Source of the DNA: an uncultured Alistipes sp.
GTDB lineage: Bacteria; Bacteroidota; Bacteroidia; Bacteroidales; UBA932
NCBI GenBank assembly: GCA_900544195.1
Contig: UQUJ01000080.1
Coordinates: 1-11,364 of the forward strand
Direction of reading: 5' to 3'
DNA: 11,364 bases
In this document: positions 1 through 6,266 of the stretch, piece by piece
How positions within the stretch are numbered: the stretch's first letter is position 1
Layout: the number at the start of each line of letters is the position of its first letter
Program-made: the position numbers and the translations under genes
The notes under the pieces: generated by a model
The model's input: the letters and a program-made list of their open reading frames with translations, nothing else
Databases searched by the model: none
Told to the model about the DNA's origin: nothing

Positions 1-2
1 AT

Positions 3-56
3 AGACCGAAAAGATTCCTTAAGATGAGGCAGGTTATTTTTTGAAGGTTACTAAAG
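3..56. repeat. Left copy of a 54-bp direct repeat
   Basis: Positions 3-56 match 1826-1879 without gaps and with three mismatches (positions 9, 28 and 52 against 1832, 1851 and 1875). The copy contains a variant of the motif ATGCAGGTTATTTTTT, with GAGGC where the others have GATGC. It covers the last Leu codon and the TAG stop of the metallophosphoesterase on the minus strand. The mismatch at 52 makes the difference between TAG here and TCG in the right copy. The repeat may continue left of the window. It could be the edge of a dispersed element or a duplicated 3' flank; no transposase is linked to it. Confidence 0.8.
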
Positions 57-1232
57 ATCCGCTGTGTGGGTAAGATTGCCGTCAGTGTCGTAGATCCTGA
101 CGGCGATCTTTTTGGCGTTCACGATGACCTCCATCCTCTGCCACTGGCCGTTGGTGATCACAGGGAATGCGGCGTCGGTAGATCCAACTTCGCGGAAAGA
201 GTACTTGTGCACGTGGCCGCTCAGCATCAGATCGACACCCGCACCGTTGAGGATAGGAAGGAACTTCTCCGACATATTCAGATTGCCGTGCCATGCGTCC
301 TTGATCTGAGGGGGAATATGGTTGAAGACGATCCTTCTTTCGGCGTTCTTCCACTCATCACTCTCCACCACGCCCTTGAGCCATTTGGCTTCCTCGTTCA
401 GATAAGGCTCCGAGCAGAGCCGTCCTTGGTTCTCGATGTCGCTGTCCACCTTGTCCTCGCCGCCGTCCAGCACCAGGAACAGGAACTTGCCATATTTGAA
501 GGTGTAGTAGGGGCCGTGCTCCGGGAAGTTGAAATATTCAGAAATCCGCAGCGCGTCCCTGCCTCTGAACTCGTGGTTGCCGCGGGCCATGAAGAGAGGA
601 GTCTGGTCGGCGAACAGGTCGCTGGCCGGCTTGAGGTAGTGCCGGACGATCTTCTCGCTGTAGGCCAGGTCGGAGGTCATGTCTCCGTTGAACAGAACGA
701 AGTCGAACTCCTTGTTCTTCTCCTTGTCCGCGAACAGTCTGCGCAGTAGCGAGTCCTGGGCGTGCACGTCATTGACAACGGCGAACCTGACCTCGCTGTA
801 ATCCTCTTTGAGAGTGGTGGCCTTAGGCAGGTCAACCTTGTAGGCCGGCGCTCCGGAGCCTTTCCCGTAGACCGGATTGTAGTTGTTGTAGTAGTCCTGC
901 ACCGCCGTCATCATCACCCTGTAGCGGTAGCTGGTGCCGGGCTTAAGCCCGCCAATCGTCACCTTGTGGATCTTGCCGATAGGCTTCAGCCCGTGGCCGC
1001 GCATGTCGTAGTACTTCGGTCTGTCCTTGTAGTAGAAATTCTCCTCGTTGTCCGGAGCGATCTCCACCCACCCCACGGCATCTACATCCGTCATCCACAT
1101 CACCGTGAAGCTGTCCGTGGTAACATTCTGAAGGTAAGGCCCGCACACAATCCTGGCAATGGCCGGCCCGTTCTGCGCCTCCGCCAAAAACGGCAGCACC
1201 GCCAGAACCGCGATTAAAAGGTACTTTCTCAT
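51..1232 (-). CDS. Secreted metallophosphoesterase with purple acid phosphatase-like N-terminal domain
   Basis: A 393-residue exported phosphoesterase of the calcineurin-like superfamily. Residues 1-20 form a signal peptide ending at AEAQ. Residues about 28-110 look like the fibronectin-type domain of purple acid phosphatases (GPYLQNVTTDSFTVMWMT). The catalytic domain follows with the dimetal motifs in order: NDVH (D155, H157), NGDMTSD (D184), RGNHE (N219, H220), FNHIPP (H305) and GHVH (H340, H342). All metal ligands appear present, so it should be active, probably on phosphomonoesters or phosphodiesters in the periplasm; the substrate cannot be read from sequence. The start at 1232 places the signal peptide at the N-terminus; the in-frame ATG at 1247 would add only MIFKN. 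It is monocistronic, with a promoter at 1318-1348. Its stop codon lies inside a direct-repeat copy. Confidence 0.9.
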   Translation of the reverse strand: MRKYLLIAVLAVLPFLAEAQNGPAIARIVCGPYLQNVTTDSFTVMWMTDVDAVGWVEIAPDNEENFYYKDRPKYYDMRGHGLKPIGKIHKVTIGGLKPGTSYRYRVMMTAVQDYYNNYNPVYGKGSGAPAYKVDLPKATTLKEDYSEVRFAVVNDVHAQDSLLRRLFADKEKNKEFDFVLFNGDMTSDLAYSEKIVRHYLKPASDLFADQTPLFMARGNHEFRGRDALRISEYFNFPEHGPYYTFKYGKFLFLVLDGGEDKVDSDIENQGRLCSEPYLNEEAKWLKGVVESDEWKNAERRIVFNHIPPQIKDAWHGNLNMSEKFLPILNGAGVDLMLSGHVHKYSFREVGSTDAAFPVITNGQWQRMEVIVNAKKIAVRIYDTDGNLTHTADL

Positions 1233-1317
1233 ATTCTTGAATATCACTGTTTATCGTCTGTTCGTCAGAGGTCCGGCCAAAGAAACCCGGCAAACCGTCT
1301 GTCCGTCTCGTTGAACA

Positions 1318-1348
1318 CAAATTTACTTCGTTTTGCCGAAAAGGCAAA
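1318..1348 (-). promoter_or_regulatory. Bacteroidota-type promoter of the metallophosphoesterase gene
   Basis: On the minus strand a -7 box TAAATTTG (1318-1325), a perfect TAnnTTTG, is preceded after 19 nt by a -33 box TTTG (1345-1348). The predicted transcript starts near 1311, giving a leader of roughly 80 nt. The -33 box lies within a perfect 7-bp palindrome, TTTTGCC-gaaaa-GGCAAAA (1331-1349), which could be an operator. The boxes and spacing follow the known Bacteroides consensus; activity is inferred. Confidence 0.7.
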
Positions 1349-1373
1349 ATCATTGGCGCGGTTCATTCAATCC

Positions 1374-1487
1374 GCAATGGATGAGTCCACTTGAAAAGTC
1401 GTTTTTGAAAAACATGTGCCTCGCAGATACTTCTGTAAGGGGTAAAAAGTGGCAAATGGCACTTTTTCAAGTGGGCTCATATATTGC
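1374..1487. repeat. MITE-like element with about 27-nt terminal inverted repeats
   Basis: The left end starts GCAATGGATGAGTCCACTTG (1374-1393) and continues to 1399. The reverse complement of the right end starts GCAATATATGAGCCCACTTG (1487-1468) and continues to 1461. The arms differ at three bases and one single-base gap. Inside are two smaller palindromes: GTTTTT-g-AAAAAC (1401-1413) and AAAAAGTG-gcaaatgg-CACTTTTT (1444-1467). The 114-bp unit has no coding capacity. This is the layout of a miniature inverted-repeat element mobilised in trans, but it could also be one large transcribed hairpin. No flanking target duplication is evident. Confidence 0.6.
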
Positions 1488-1493
1488 AAATTT

Positions 1494-1527
1494 AAAGTAA
1501 TGCAGGTTATTTTTTTACATTTCACTT
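1494..1527 (+). repeat. 33-34-nt dispersed repeat, copy 1
   Basis: The stretch carrying ATGCAGGTTATTTTTTT followed by ACATTTCACTT is repeated at 1877-1908 with two substitutions and one T of length difference. The core ATGCAGGTTATTTTTT also occurs inside both copies of the 54-bp repeat, once with a single base change. The function is unknown. Confidence 0.7.
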
Positions 1528-1542
1528 ATTAGATTTAGTAAC

Positions 1543-1641
1543 ATGAAAAAAAATAAGTTGCCTCAGATTAAGAGAATATTTCCCGACTTTGACAGCCTAA
1601 GAATTCTGTTTTCTTACACTCTGATAATCAATATATTGTAA
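1543..1641 (+). CDS. Possible 32-residue small ORF
   Basis: An ATG-to-TAA frame encodes 32 residues beginning MKKNKLPQIKRIFPDFDSL and ending in the hydrophobic stretch YTLIINIL. It starts 16 nt after the repeat at 1494-1527, and TAGATTTA (1530-1537), one base off the TAnnTTTG consensus, lies just upstream. I recognise no family. It could be a small membrane-associated peptide, the surviving N-terminus of a lost gene, or chance. The surrounding composition is A/T-rich and unlike the genes. Confidence 0.2.
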   Translation: MKKNKLPQIKRIFPDFDSLRILFSYTLIINIL

Positions 1642-1825
1642 AAAAAAGCACTGATTTTTCAGGGTGAATCGCATCACCTTTTTGTGTCTTTGAAAAAAGC
1701 TTCGTACATAGGTGCAAACAAGTAGGGTGAATCATTGCCAAAGTCAGGAAGAGAAGATTTTCGAGGACAGATCTTTTTCGAAGAAGGAGTGTGCCGGTGG
1801 CACATGACTGAAGAAAAAAAGAGAG

Positions 1826-1879
1826 AGACCGTAAAGATTCCTTAAGATGATGCAGGTTATTTTTTGAAGGTTACGAAAG
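1826..1879. repeat. Right copy of the 54-bp direct repeat
   Basis: Matches 3-56 with three mismatches. It contains ATGCAGGTTATTTTTT at 1849-1864 and is followed immediately by another motif copy (1877-1908). In one plus-strand frame an ATG at 1804 reads MTEEKKRETVKIP and stops at 1845 inside the repeat; the left copy preserves the last residues of that frame with one change (TEKIP then stop). That may be the tail of a lost ORF. Confidence 0.8.
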
Positions 1880-1908
1880 TGATGCAGGTTATTTTTTACA
1901 TTTTACTT
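1877..1908 (+). repeat. 33-34-nt dispersed repeat, copy 2
   Basis: Second copy of the repeat at 1494-1527: A/G and C/T substitutions plus one fewer T in the T-run. It overlaps the end of the 54-bp repeat by 3 nt, so two ATGCAGGTTATTTTTT cores lie 32 nt apart (1849 and 1881). Confidence 0.7.
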
Positions 1909-1924
1909 GACACGACACTTGTTA

Positions 1925-2034
1925 GGACGGTCACTTCGACAAGTTCTGCGACCGATGAAAAAAGAGCAGTGACCGAAGGGGAAAACTCAACGAACGTGAG
2001 CGGTTGGTCGCTGAGACAGTCGAAGCGACCGTCC
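1925..2034. repeat. Composite inverted repeat made of two REP-like palindromes
   Basis: The outer arms GGACGGTCACTTCGAC (1925-1940) and GTCGAAGCGACCGTCC (2019-2034) are reverse complements with one mismatch. Each arm belongs to a 25-nt palindrome. The unit at 1929-1953 runs GGTCACTTCGACAAG and closes with GCGACC. The unit at 2006-2030 has perfect 7-bp arms GGTCGCT/AGCGACC and lies in the opposite orientation. A head-to-head pair like this resembles bacterial REP/BIME arrangements. It lies 31 nt downstream of the HAD gene, so its hairpin may protect or end that transcript. The same 25-nt family recurs inside dsbD. Confidence 0.75.
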
Positions 2035-2065
2035 GCAAGTGACGACACAACATCAAAAACTGCCA

Positions 2066-2719
2066 TCACAACCAATTCAAATCCAAGAGATTCGCGAAAT
2101 CATCAATGATGTAGTCCGCACCGGAGACTTGAAGTTCCTCACGGGAGGAATTGCCGTAGGTGACTCCGCAGGTCTTGGCACCGGCGCCACGGCCCATCAG
2201 GATGTCGAAAGGCATGTCACCGACAACAAGGGTTCTTGACGCGCTGAATCCCAACTTTCTCAAAGTAAGGAGAACAGGCTCTGGATCCGGCTTTGCCTTC
2301 GTCACGTCATCCGCCCCCAGCACGAGCGAGATTTCCTTGTCAAAACCAAAAGTCCTGACAAAATCCAGCAGCGAATGATTGGAGCGGGACGAGGCGATAG
2401 TCAGCACGAATCCCCTATCCCGAAGAGCCCTCAAAGTCTCCGGCACATCGGGGAAAACCTTCGGAGCAAGCAACCTCTTGTTTTCTTCGAATATGTCTCT
2501 GTAGGCCTCCGCACACCCCAGAGCCTGCGTCTCGGTCAGAGACGGGAACAAAACCCGGAAACTTTCGGCCAAAGGCAGACCGATTGTGGCCGCACAGGCA
2601 CATTCATCAGCCACAGGAAGACATAGCTTCTCCATCGTCATCTGAAGAGTCCTGACGATGGTTTTTCTGGTATCGCAAAGGGTACCGTCAAAGTCCAGAA
2701 TTATAAGTCCGTTGTTCAT
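2066..2719 (-). CDS. HAD-superfamily hydrolase, phosphoglycolate phosphatase/beta-phosphoglucomutase-like
   Basis: A 217-residue cytoplasmic HAD phosphatase with all four signature motifs. Motif I is LDFDGTLCDT (nucleophile D9, acid-base D11), motif II the serine of TIASSR (S110/S111), motif III the lysine of KAKPDP (K143), and motif IV VVGDMPFD (D168, D172). The helical segment between residues about 17 and 85 is a type C1 cap, as in Gph and PgmB. The length is typical. It probably hydrolyses a small phosphorylated metabolite; the exact substrate cannot be told. It is transcribed alone from the promoter at 2726-2756, divergent from the DUF2147 gene. A palindromic repeat pair lies directly downstream. 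Confidence 0.88.
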   Translation of the reverse strand: MNNGLIILDFDGTLCDTRKTIVRTLQMTMEKLCLPVADECACAATIGLPLAESFRVLFPSLTETQALGCAEAYRDIFEENKRLLAPKVFPDVPETLRALRDRGFVLTIASSRSNHSLLDFVRTFGFDKEISLVLGADDVTKAKPDPEPVLLTLRKLGFSASRTLVVGDMPFDILMGRGAGAKTCGVTYGNSSREELQVSGADYIIDDFANLLDLNWL

Positions 2720-2725
2720 ATCGCG

Positions 2726-2756
2726 GCAAAATTAACTCAAATTGTCAAGATTTCAA
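2726..2756 (-). promoter_or_regulatory. Promoter of the HAD hydrolase gene
   Basis: On the minus strand TAATTTTGC (2726-2734) is a perfect TAnnTTTG -7 box, with TTG (2754-2756) 19 nt upstream as the -33 element. The start codon is 6 nt downstream of the box, so the mRNA should be leaderless or nearly so. Confidence 0.6.
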
Positions 2757-2845
2757 GACCTCGGCACAGAAATGGCAACTATGCCGATGTCCGGTGCACT
2801 GACGCATCGGACAAATAGTGTACCAACGTGTTAATATTCAAGAAT

Positions 2846-3403
2846 ATGAAAAAGACTTTAATTTGCGCTGTCTGTGTCATGGCCGCTACCATGACATTTA
2901 ACGCTCCGATTTCTTCCGCCTCTGGCCGCGATGCTTCTGAACCCGCCTCCTCCATCTTCATAGCCTGTTCCGGCAGATGTCCTGAGGAGTCACCAGCCGA
3001 TGTTCCGAACGATGACATGAACTCGAAAGCCGACAACATAATCGGTGACTACCTCGTTGACCACAAGGGAGAAAAGAGCAAGGTAAAGGTCTTCAAGAAT
3101 GCCGATGGCTCCTACACCGCACAGGTTTTCTGGGTACAGAACCGCACGGAGAAAGACGGATCTGTCCGCAAGGACTCCAAGAATCCTGACAAGTCACTGC
3201 GGAACGTGGACTGCGACAAGATCGTGATCTTCAAAGGCCTCAAGTACGACACTTCCTCCAAATCATGGACAGGTACGACAATCTACGATCCCGTCCGCGG
3301 AATAAACGCCTCACTCAAGGCCTCGTTCAAAGACTCAAAAACCCTCTCCCTCAAGGGCTCCAAGATGGGCTTCTCCGAAACCGTCTTCTGGACGCGGCTA
3401 TAA
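2846..3403 (+). CDS. Secreted DUF2147 family protein
   Basis: The only convincing plus-strand gene: 185 residues with an N-terminal signal sequence (MKKTLICAVCVMAATMTF, then an Ala/Ser-rich cleavage region). After a variable, low-complexity segment to about residue 55, the rest follows the DUF2147 pattern: IIGDYLV, KVKVFKNADGSY, FWVQN, KNPDKSLRNVDC, IVIFKGLKY, WTGTTIYDPVRG, LKGSKMG and the final FWTRL. DUF2147 proteins are exported beta-rich proteins; no biochemical role is known to me. The start at 2846 is chosen over the GTG at 2828 because it gives the normal signal peptide and shares the context ATATTCAAGAATATGA with the phosphoesterase start. It is convergent with the MFS gene, whose stop is 15 nt away, and divergent from the HAD gene. 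No clear promoter boxes were seen. Confidence 0.85.
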   Translation: MKKTLICAVCVMAATMTFNAPISSASGRDASEPASSIFIACSGRCPEESPADVPNDDMNSKADNIIGDYLVDHKGEKSKVKVFKNADGSYTAQVFWVQNRTEKDGSVRKDSKNPDKSLRNVDCDKIVIFKGLKYDTSSKSWTGTTIYDPVRGINASLKASFKDSKTLSLKGSKMGFSETVFWTRL

Positions 3404-3418
3404 GAGAGATGGATGCTT

Positions 3419-4840
3419 TTAGATTTCCTGCCGCCTGCGACGCCAGTTGAGCATCGGAAGCAGGAACGAGATGACGGCGGCTCCGAGCCAGAACCAGCTT
3501 ACGTAGGTGAAATCGTGTTTCGTCACGGTCTCACCTATTTTATTCACAGCCTCCACTGTGTTATTGTCAAGAAGAAGACCTGTGACCACGTTCTGCAAGC
3601 CCGCGGCGGCGTAGGATGCCACTCCGACTATGCCGAGGGCGGCTCCGGAGGCCTTCCTCGGAACAAGGTCAATGGCCATCAGACCGCCAAGGAAACTGAT
3701 CAGGACACCGATGGCGATTCCAAACAGAACCATGGAAAGAATCAGCGTGAAGTGGCTTCCGCCTCCGAACAGGAACAGATAGAGGGATATGGTCTCAAGG
3801 ACACCGGCGGTGAAGGCGGGATATTTCCTGTCACCTTTGAACACCTTGTCGGACAGCCAGCCGGAGAAGACCGTTCCCAACACTCCGAAGATCGGATTGA
3901 TGCCGATGATCGCGGCGGCGGCTTTGAGGTCATATTCATAAGTCTCCTGAAGAAAGATCGTGCCCCACTCGTTGATGGCGTAGCGGCTCATATACATAAA
4001 GGCGCTGGAAAGAGCAAGAATCCACACTCCGGAATTGCGGAGAACGGCTTTCTGGATCTTTCTGGTCTCGGCGGCCCTGGCCTCGGCGGACTCAGCAGAC
4101 TCCTGCGCGGCCGGCTTCTTTGTCTCCTCGCCGGAAAGTTCCTCGATGGACGGAAGCCCCTTGCTCTCAGGCGTGTCGTGAAGCCAGAACAGAATCAGAA
4201 GCACTCCCAGAAGCCCGGCGCAAGCCGCTCCGAAGAAGCCCCACTTCCAACCAAAGGCGGCCACAATGGAACCTACGAATATGAATGAGAGTCCCTCGCC
4301 GATGTTATGCGAGGCACTGAAAAATCCATAATACGTGCCACGTATCCTCAACGGGAACCACCTTGAAAGTGTGACAATGGAAGGCGGAGAACCCATGGAC
4401 TGCGCCCAACCGTTGATGCCCCACATTATGGCGAACACTATGAATATTATGGAACTGCTGATGCCCGCGCTGACCGCTGTTGCGCCAAGCACTCCCATAA
4501 TCAGGTTGGCGGCAGCCGACAGCGCCAGACCGGTGGCCATAAACCTTTTGACGTTCGATCCGTCGGCCAGAAATCCGTTGACGAGTTTGCCCACGGCATA
4601 GGTCCAGTAAAGGCAGGCGCCGATGATACCAAGCTGCGTGGCGTTGAGCAGACCGGCGTCGATCAGCGGCTGTTTCATCACGCCCATCGACATACGGCAC
4701 ACATAGTAAAGAGCGTAACCGAATGTGATTGCGATGAAGGACTGGAAACGGGATCGTTTCCAAACCTTGTCAGTGTTCTCCGGAGCCACCTTTGCTGCGG
4801 ACGGAGAACTTATCCTGAAAAAATCGAGAAATGAAGCCAT
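3419..4840 (-). CDS. glpT: Organophosphate:phosphate antiporter, probable glycerol-3-phosphate transporter
   Basis: A 473-residue, roughly 12-TM major facilitator of the organophosphate:Pi antiporter family (GlpT/UhpT/PgtP). It keeps family features: YALYYVCRM (R49, at the place of the first phosphate-binding Arg of E. coli GlpT), SASHNIGEG (H178, like the substrate-site His), and YMSRYAINEW (R286, like the second binding Arg). A charged cytoplasmic loop (about residues 223-265, rich in E, A and K) divides the two six-helix halves. The C-terminus NWRRRRQEI is cytoplasmic. It lies 25 nt downstream of a glycerophosphodiester phosphodiesterase on the same strand, which favours glycerol-3-phosphate as substrate, imported in exchange for inorganic phosphate. 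A hexose phosphate or another phosphorylated solute remains possible. Confidence 0.85.
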   Translation of the reverse strand: MASFLDFFRISSPSAAKVAPENTDKVWKRSRFQSFIAITFGYALYYVCRMSMGVMKQPLIDAGLLNATQLGIIGACLYWTYAVGKLVNGFLADGSNVKRFMATGLALSAAANLIMGVLGATAVSAGISSSIIFIVFAIMWGINGWAQSMGSPPSIVTLSRWFPLRIRGTYYGFFSASHNIGEGLSFIFVGSIVAAFGWKWGFFGAACAGLLGVLLILFWLHDTPESKGLPSIEELSGEETKKPAAQESAESAEARAAETRKIQKAVLRNSGVWILALSSAFMYMSRYAINEWGTIFLQETYEYDLKAAAAIIGINPIFGVLGTVFSGWLSDKVFKGDRKYPAFTAGVLETISLYLFLFGGGSHFTLILSMVLFGIAIGVLISFLGGLMAIDLVPRKASGAALGIVGVASYAAAGLQNVVTGLLLDNNTVEAVNKIGETVTKHDFTYVSWFWLGAAVISFLLPMLNWRRRRQEI

Positions 4841-4865
4841 TATCTGTGAATATCATGACGGCTTC

Positions 4866-5807
4866 CTAATCGTGCAGTCCTTTACTGCGAAGGTACGTGA
4901 GCAGCTGTTCAGGACGGTCGGTCTGGATGAGGGACGCACCGTAGCCGATCACCTGGTCGTAGATGAGGGCAGGGTCACCGCAGTCAAGAGCCTTGTCATC
5001 GTCAAGATAGCCGCAGAGACTTCCCCAGATGGTGTTGATCCAGAGTTTTGATCCTGAGTTGATAATCTTCTTGAAGCAGTCCTCAACCTCAGGAGTCATC
5101 TTCCTCCAGCAGACCTCATAGGCGAGAGGAACCGTGCCGGTCTCCATATATTCATTGAAGAGTTTCTTTCCAGCCTCTTTCTGAATGTCGATGATCGGCA
5201 TATACATCATATTGCGCTCGTGGGCGGCCACCTTCCCGGCCACCTCGGCGACAGGCTTCTTGCCCTTGATCAGGATCTGGTCGGTGACTCCGAGTTCCTC
5301 GGTGAGGGCGAGAACCAAGTCGTAATATTCATAACCCTGATCCACGTTCACGCAGATGCGGTCCTTGCAGCACTCCAGCGCCTCGCGGAGGGTGCAGATG
5401 TGCAGGGAGTCGGTGGCAACGCCGTGCGCGCGCCTGAGACGGAACTTCTTGAGTTCATCCAAGGTGTAGTCGCTCACAAGACCCTTTCCGGTGGTGCAGC
5501 GGTCTATTGTCCTGTCGTGAGAGAGCACGAGAACGCTGTCCTTGGTGAGCTTGAGGTCGAGTTCCATAATGTCAGCGCCCATCCTGATGATGGACTCGAT
5601 GGCAGGGATGGAGTTCTCCGGATAGTTGCGCCAATCGCCTCTGTGGCAGGCAACTACCACATACTTTGAGTCCGGGTCGTGCATCTGTGCGACGATCATC
5701 TCCGCCCGGTTAGGGTACTTGGTCACATCAACCACATTCTTTTTTGCCGTCCCGCAGGAGCAAAGGCACACAGCGGCTGCGATCAGGTATAAAATTCTTG
5801 CTTTCAT
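4866..5807 (-). CDS. Periplasmic lipoprotein glycerophosphodiester phosphodiesterase
   Basis: A 313-residue GDPD-family enzyme that cleaves deacylated phospholipid headgroups to glycerol-3-phosphate and an alcohol. The catalytic motifs are present: CHRGDWRNYPENS (H55, R56, E64), MELDLKLTKD (metal ligands E82, D84) and LSHDRTIDR (general acid H97). The TIM-barrel ends with ASLIQTDRPEQLLTYL, typical of the family. The start at 5807 puts a lipoprotein signal at the N-terminus (MKARILYLIAAAVCLCSC, lipidated Cys at 18); an upstream ATG at 5840 would add 11 residues before it. The gene begins 36 nt after the end of the decayed sigma-factor gene and is followed by glpT, forming a two-step salvage unit in the envelope. 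It is GlpQ/UgpQ-like by function. Confidence 0.88.
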   Translation of the reverse strand: MKARILYLIAAAVCLCSCGTAKKNVVDVTKYPNRAEMIVAQMHDPDSKYVVVACHRGDWRNYPENSIPAIESIIRMGADIMELDLKLTKDSVLVLSHDRTIDRCTTGKGLVSDYTLDELKKFRLRRAHGVATDSLHICTLREALECCKDRICVNVDQGYEYYDLVLALTEELGVTDQILIKGKKPVAEVAGKVAAHERNMMYMPIIDIQKEAGKKLFNEYMETGTVPLAYEVCWRKMTPEVEDCFKKIINSGSKLWINTIWGSLCGYLDDDKALDCGDPALIYDQVIGYGASLIQTDRPEQLLTYLRSKGLHD

Positions 5808-5843
5808 ATATTCATTAATTTTTAAAATCATGTCGGTCAATGT

Positions 5844-6266
5844 CTAAAGAAGCTTCCTTAGTTCAGCGAGGGTGCAGGAGATGTGGTACTTGGACTGTCT
5901 TGGGACTTATCATCAGCGCGTCGGCTATATCTTGGTAAGTCTTGTGTTCGTAGCGGCTCATTATTTGCCGACGCCTTACAGTACCTGTCTCGCAGACCTT
6001 TGCGCTTGATGAAGTTCAGCACGGCGTTATGCGCGCCATACTGAACAGGTAGGACTTGAGCGAATCCACCCACGGAGGCTCTCACGGGAGTCTCAGATCT
6101 TAAGAGACAGATCATGAGTCTCGTCCTCCGCCCCCCCCCAGCTGGTTCTGAAGCATGCTGTAGCGAAGTCACGCACCCGCCCTGCATACGGGATGTAGAG
6201 GATGCCAAGAGCCTTGACATCCCCTGACGCTATCCGCTCAAGTAGCTGCCTGTACTCATTAAGCAT
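5844..6266 (-). pseudogene. Decayed ECF-type sigma-70 factor gene
   Basis: Pieces of a Bacteroidota ECF sigma factor are spread over several minus-strand frames. The N-terminal part (from ATG 6264-6266: MLNEYRQLLERIASGDVKAL, then YAGRVRDF and GAEDETHDLSLKI) ends at a TGA (6093-6095) where the family has Trp. Region 2 continues in another frame as LKSYLFSMAR (6031-6060). A 2-nt insertion shifts to NAVLNFIKRKGLRDRYC (from 6028). The linker and first helix of region 4 seem deleted. MSRYEHKTYQDIADAL and ISPKTVQV follow in a third frame (5887-5961), and one extra C leads to HISCTLAELRKLL and the stop at 5844. A run of nine C's (6131-6139, G's in the coding strand) sits at an apparent further shift. 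About 141 codons remain where such proteins usually have 170-190. No functional protein can be made. Confidence 0.8.

Larger units (their letters stand above)
1233..2065. other. Repeat-rich intergenic region without a convincing gene
   Basis: This 833-nt stretch between two minus-strand genes holds no ORF that I recognise. From left to right it contains the phosphoesterase promoter, a 114-bp inverted-repeat element (1374-1487), a copy of the ATGCAGGTTATTTTTT motif (1500-1516), a tiny ORF (1543-1641), a small GGTGA/TCACC stem followed by T's (1662-1683), and a perfect 6-bp hairpin TGTGCC-GGT-GGCACA (1790-1804). It ends with the right copy of the 54-bp repeat, a further motif copy, and a composite palindromic element (1925-2034). 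Much of the first part is A/T-rich compared with the genes. The region looks like a site where small mobile or non-autonomous repeats have accumulated. Confidence 0.7.

Noticed and set aside
66..1217. Long plus-strand frames opposite the metallophosphoesterase
   Set aside because: They are rich in Val, His and Arg and mirror the codon pattern of the real gene; no family features.
1662..1683. GGTGA/TCACC hairpin followed by T's as a plus-strand terminator
   Set aside because: The stem is only 5 bp and no plus-strand gene with good support ends there.
1374..2034. CRISPR array or integron-like attC array suggested by clustered repeats
   Set aside because: Repeats differ in length and orientation, are irregularly spaced, and no cas or integrase gene is present.
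3413..4288. Long plus-strand frame of 291 codons opposite glpT
   Set aside because: It is antisense to a well-supported membrane transporter and has a low-complexity Gly/Glu/Asp composition with no recognisable domain.
6099..6112. TTAAGAGACAG-like string resembling the transposon end of a sequencing adapter
   Set aside because: Only about 10-11 nt match and the expected neighbouring bases differ. On the minus strand the stretch encodes DLSLKI, which fits the sigma-factor consensus.
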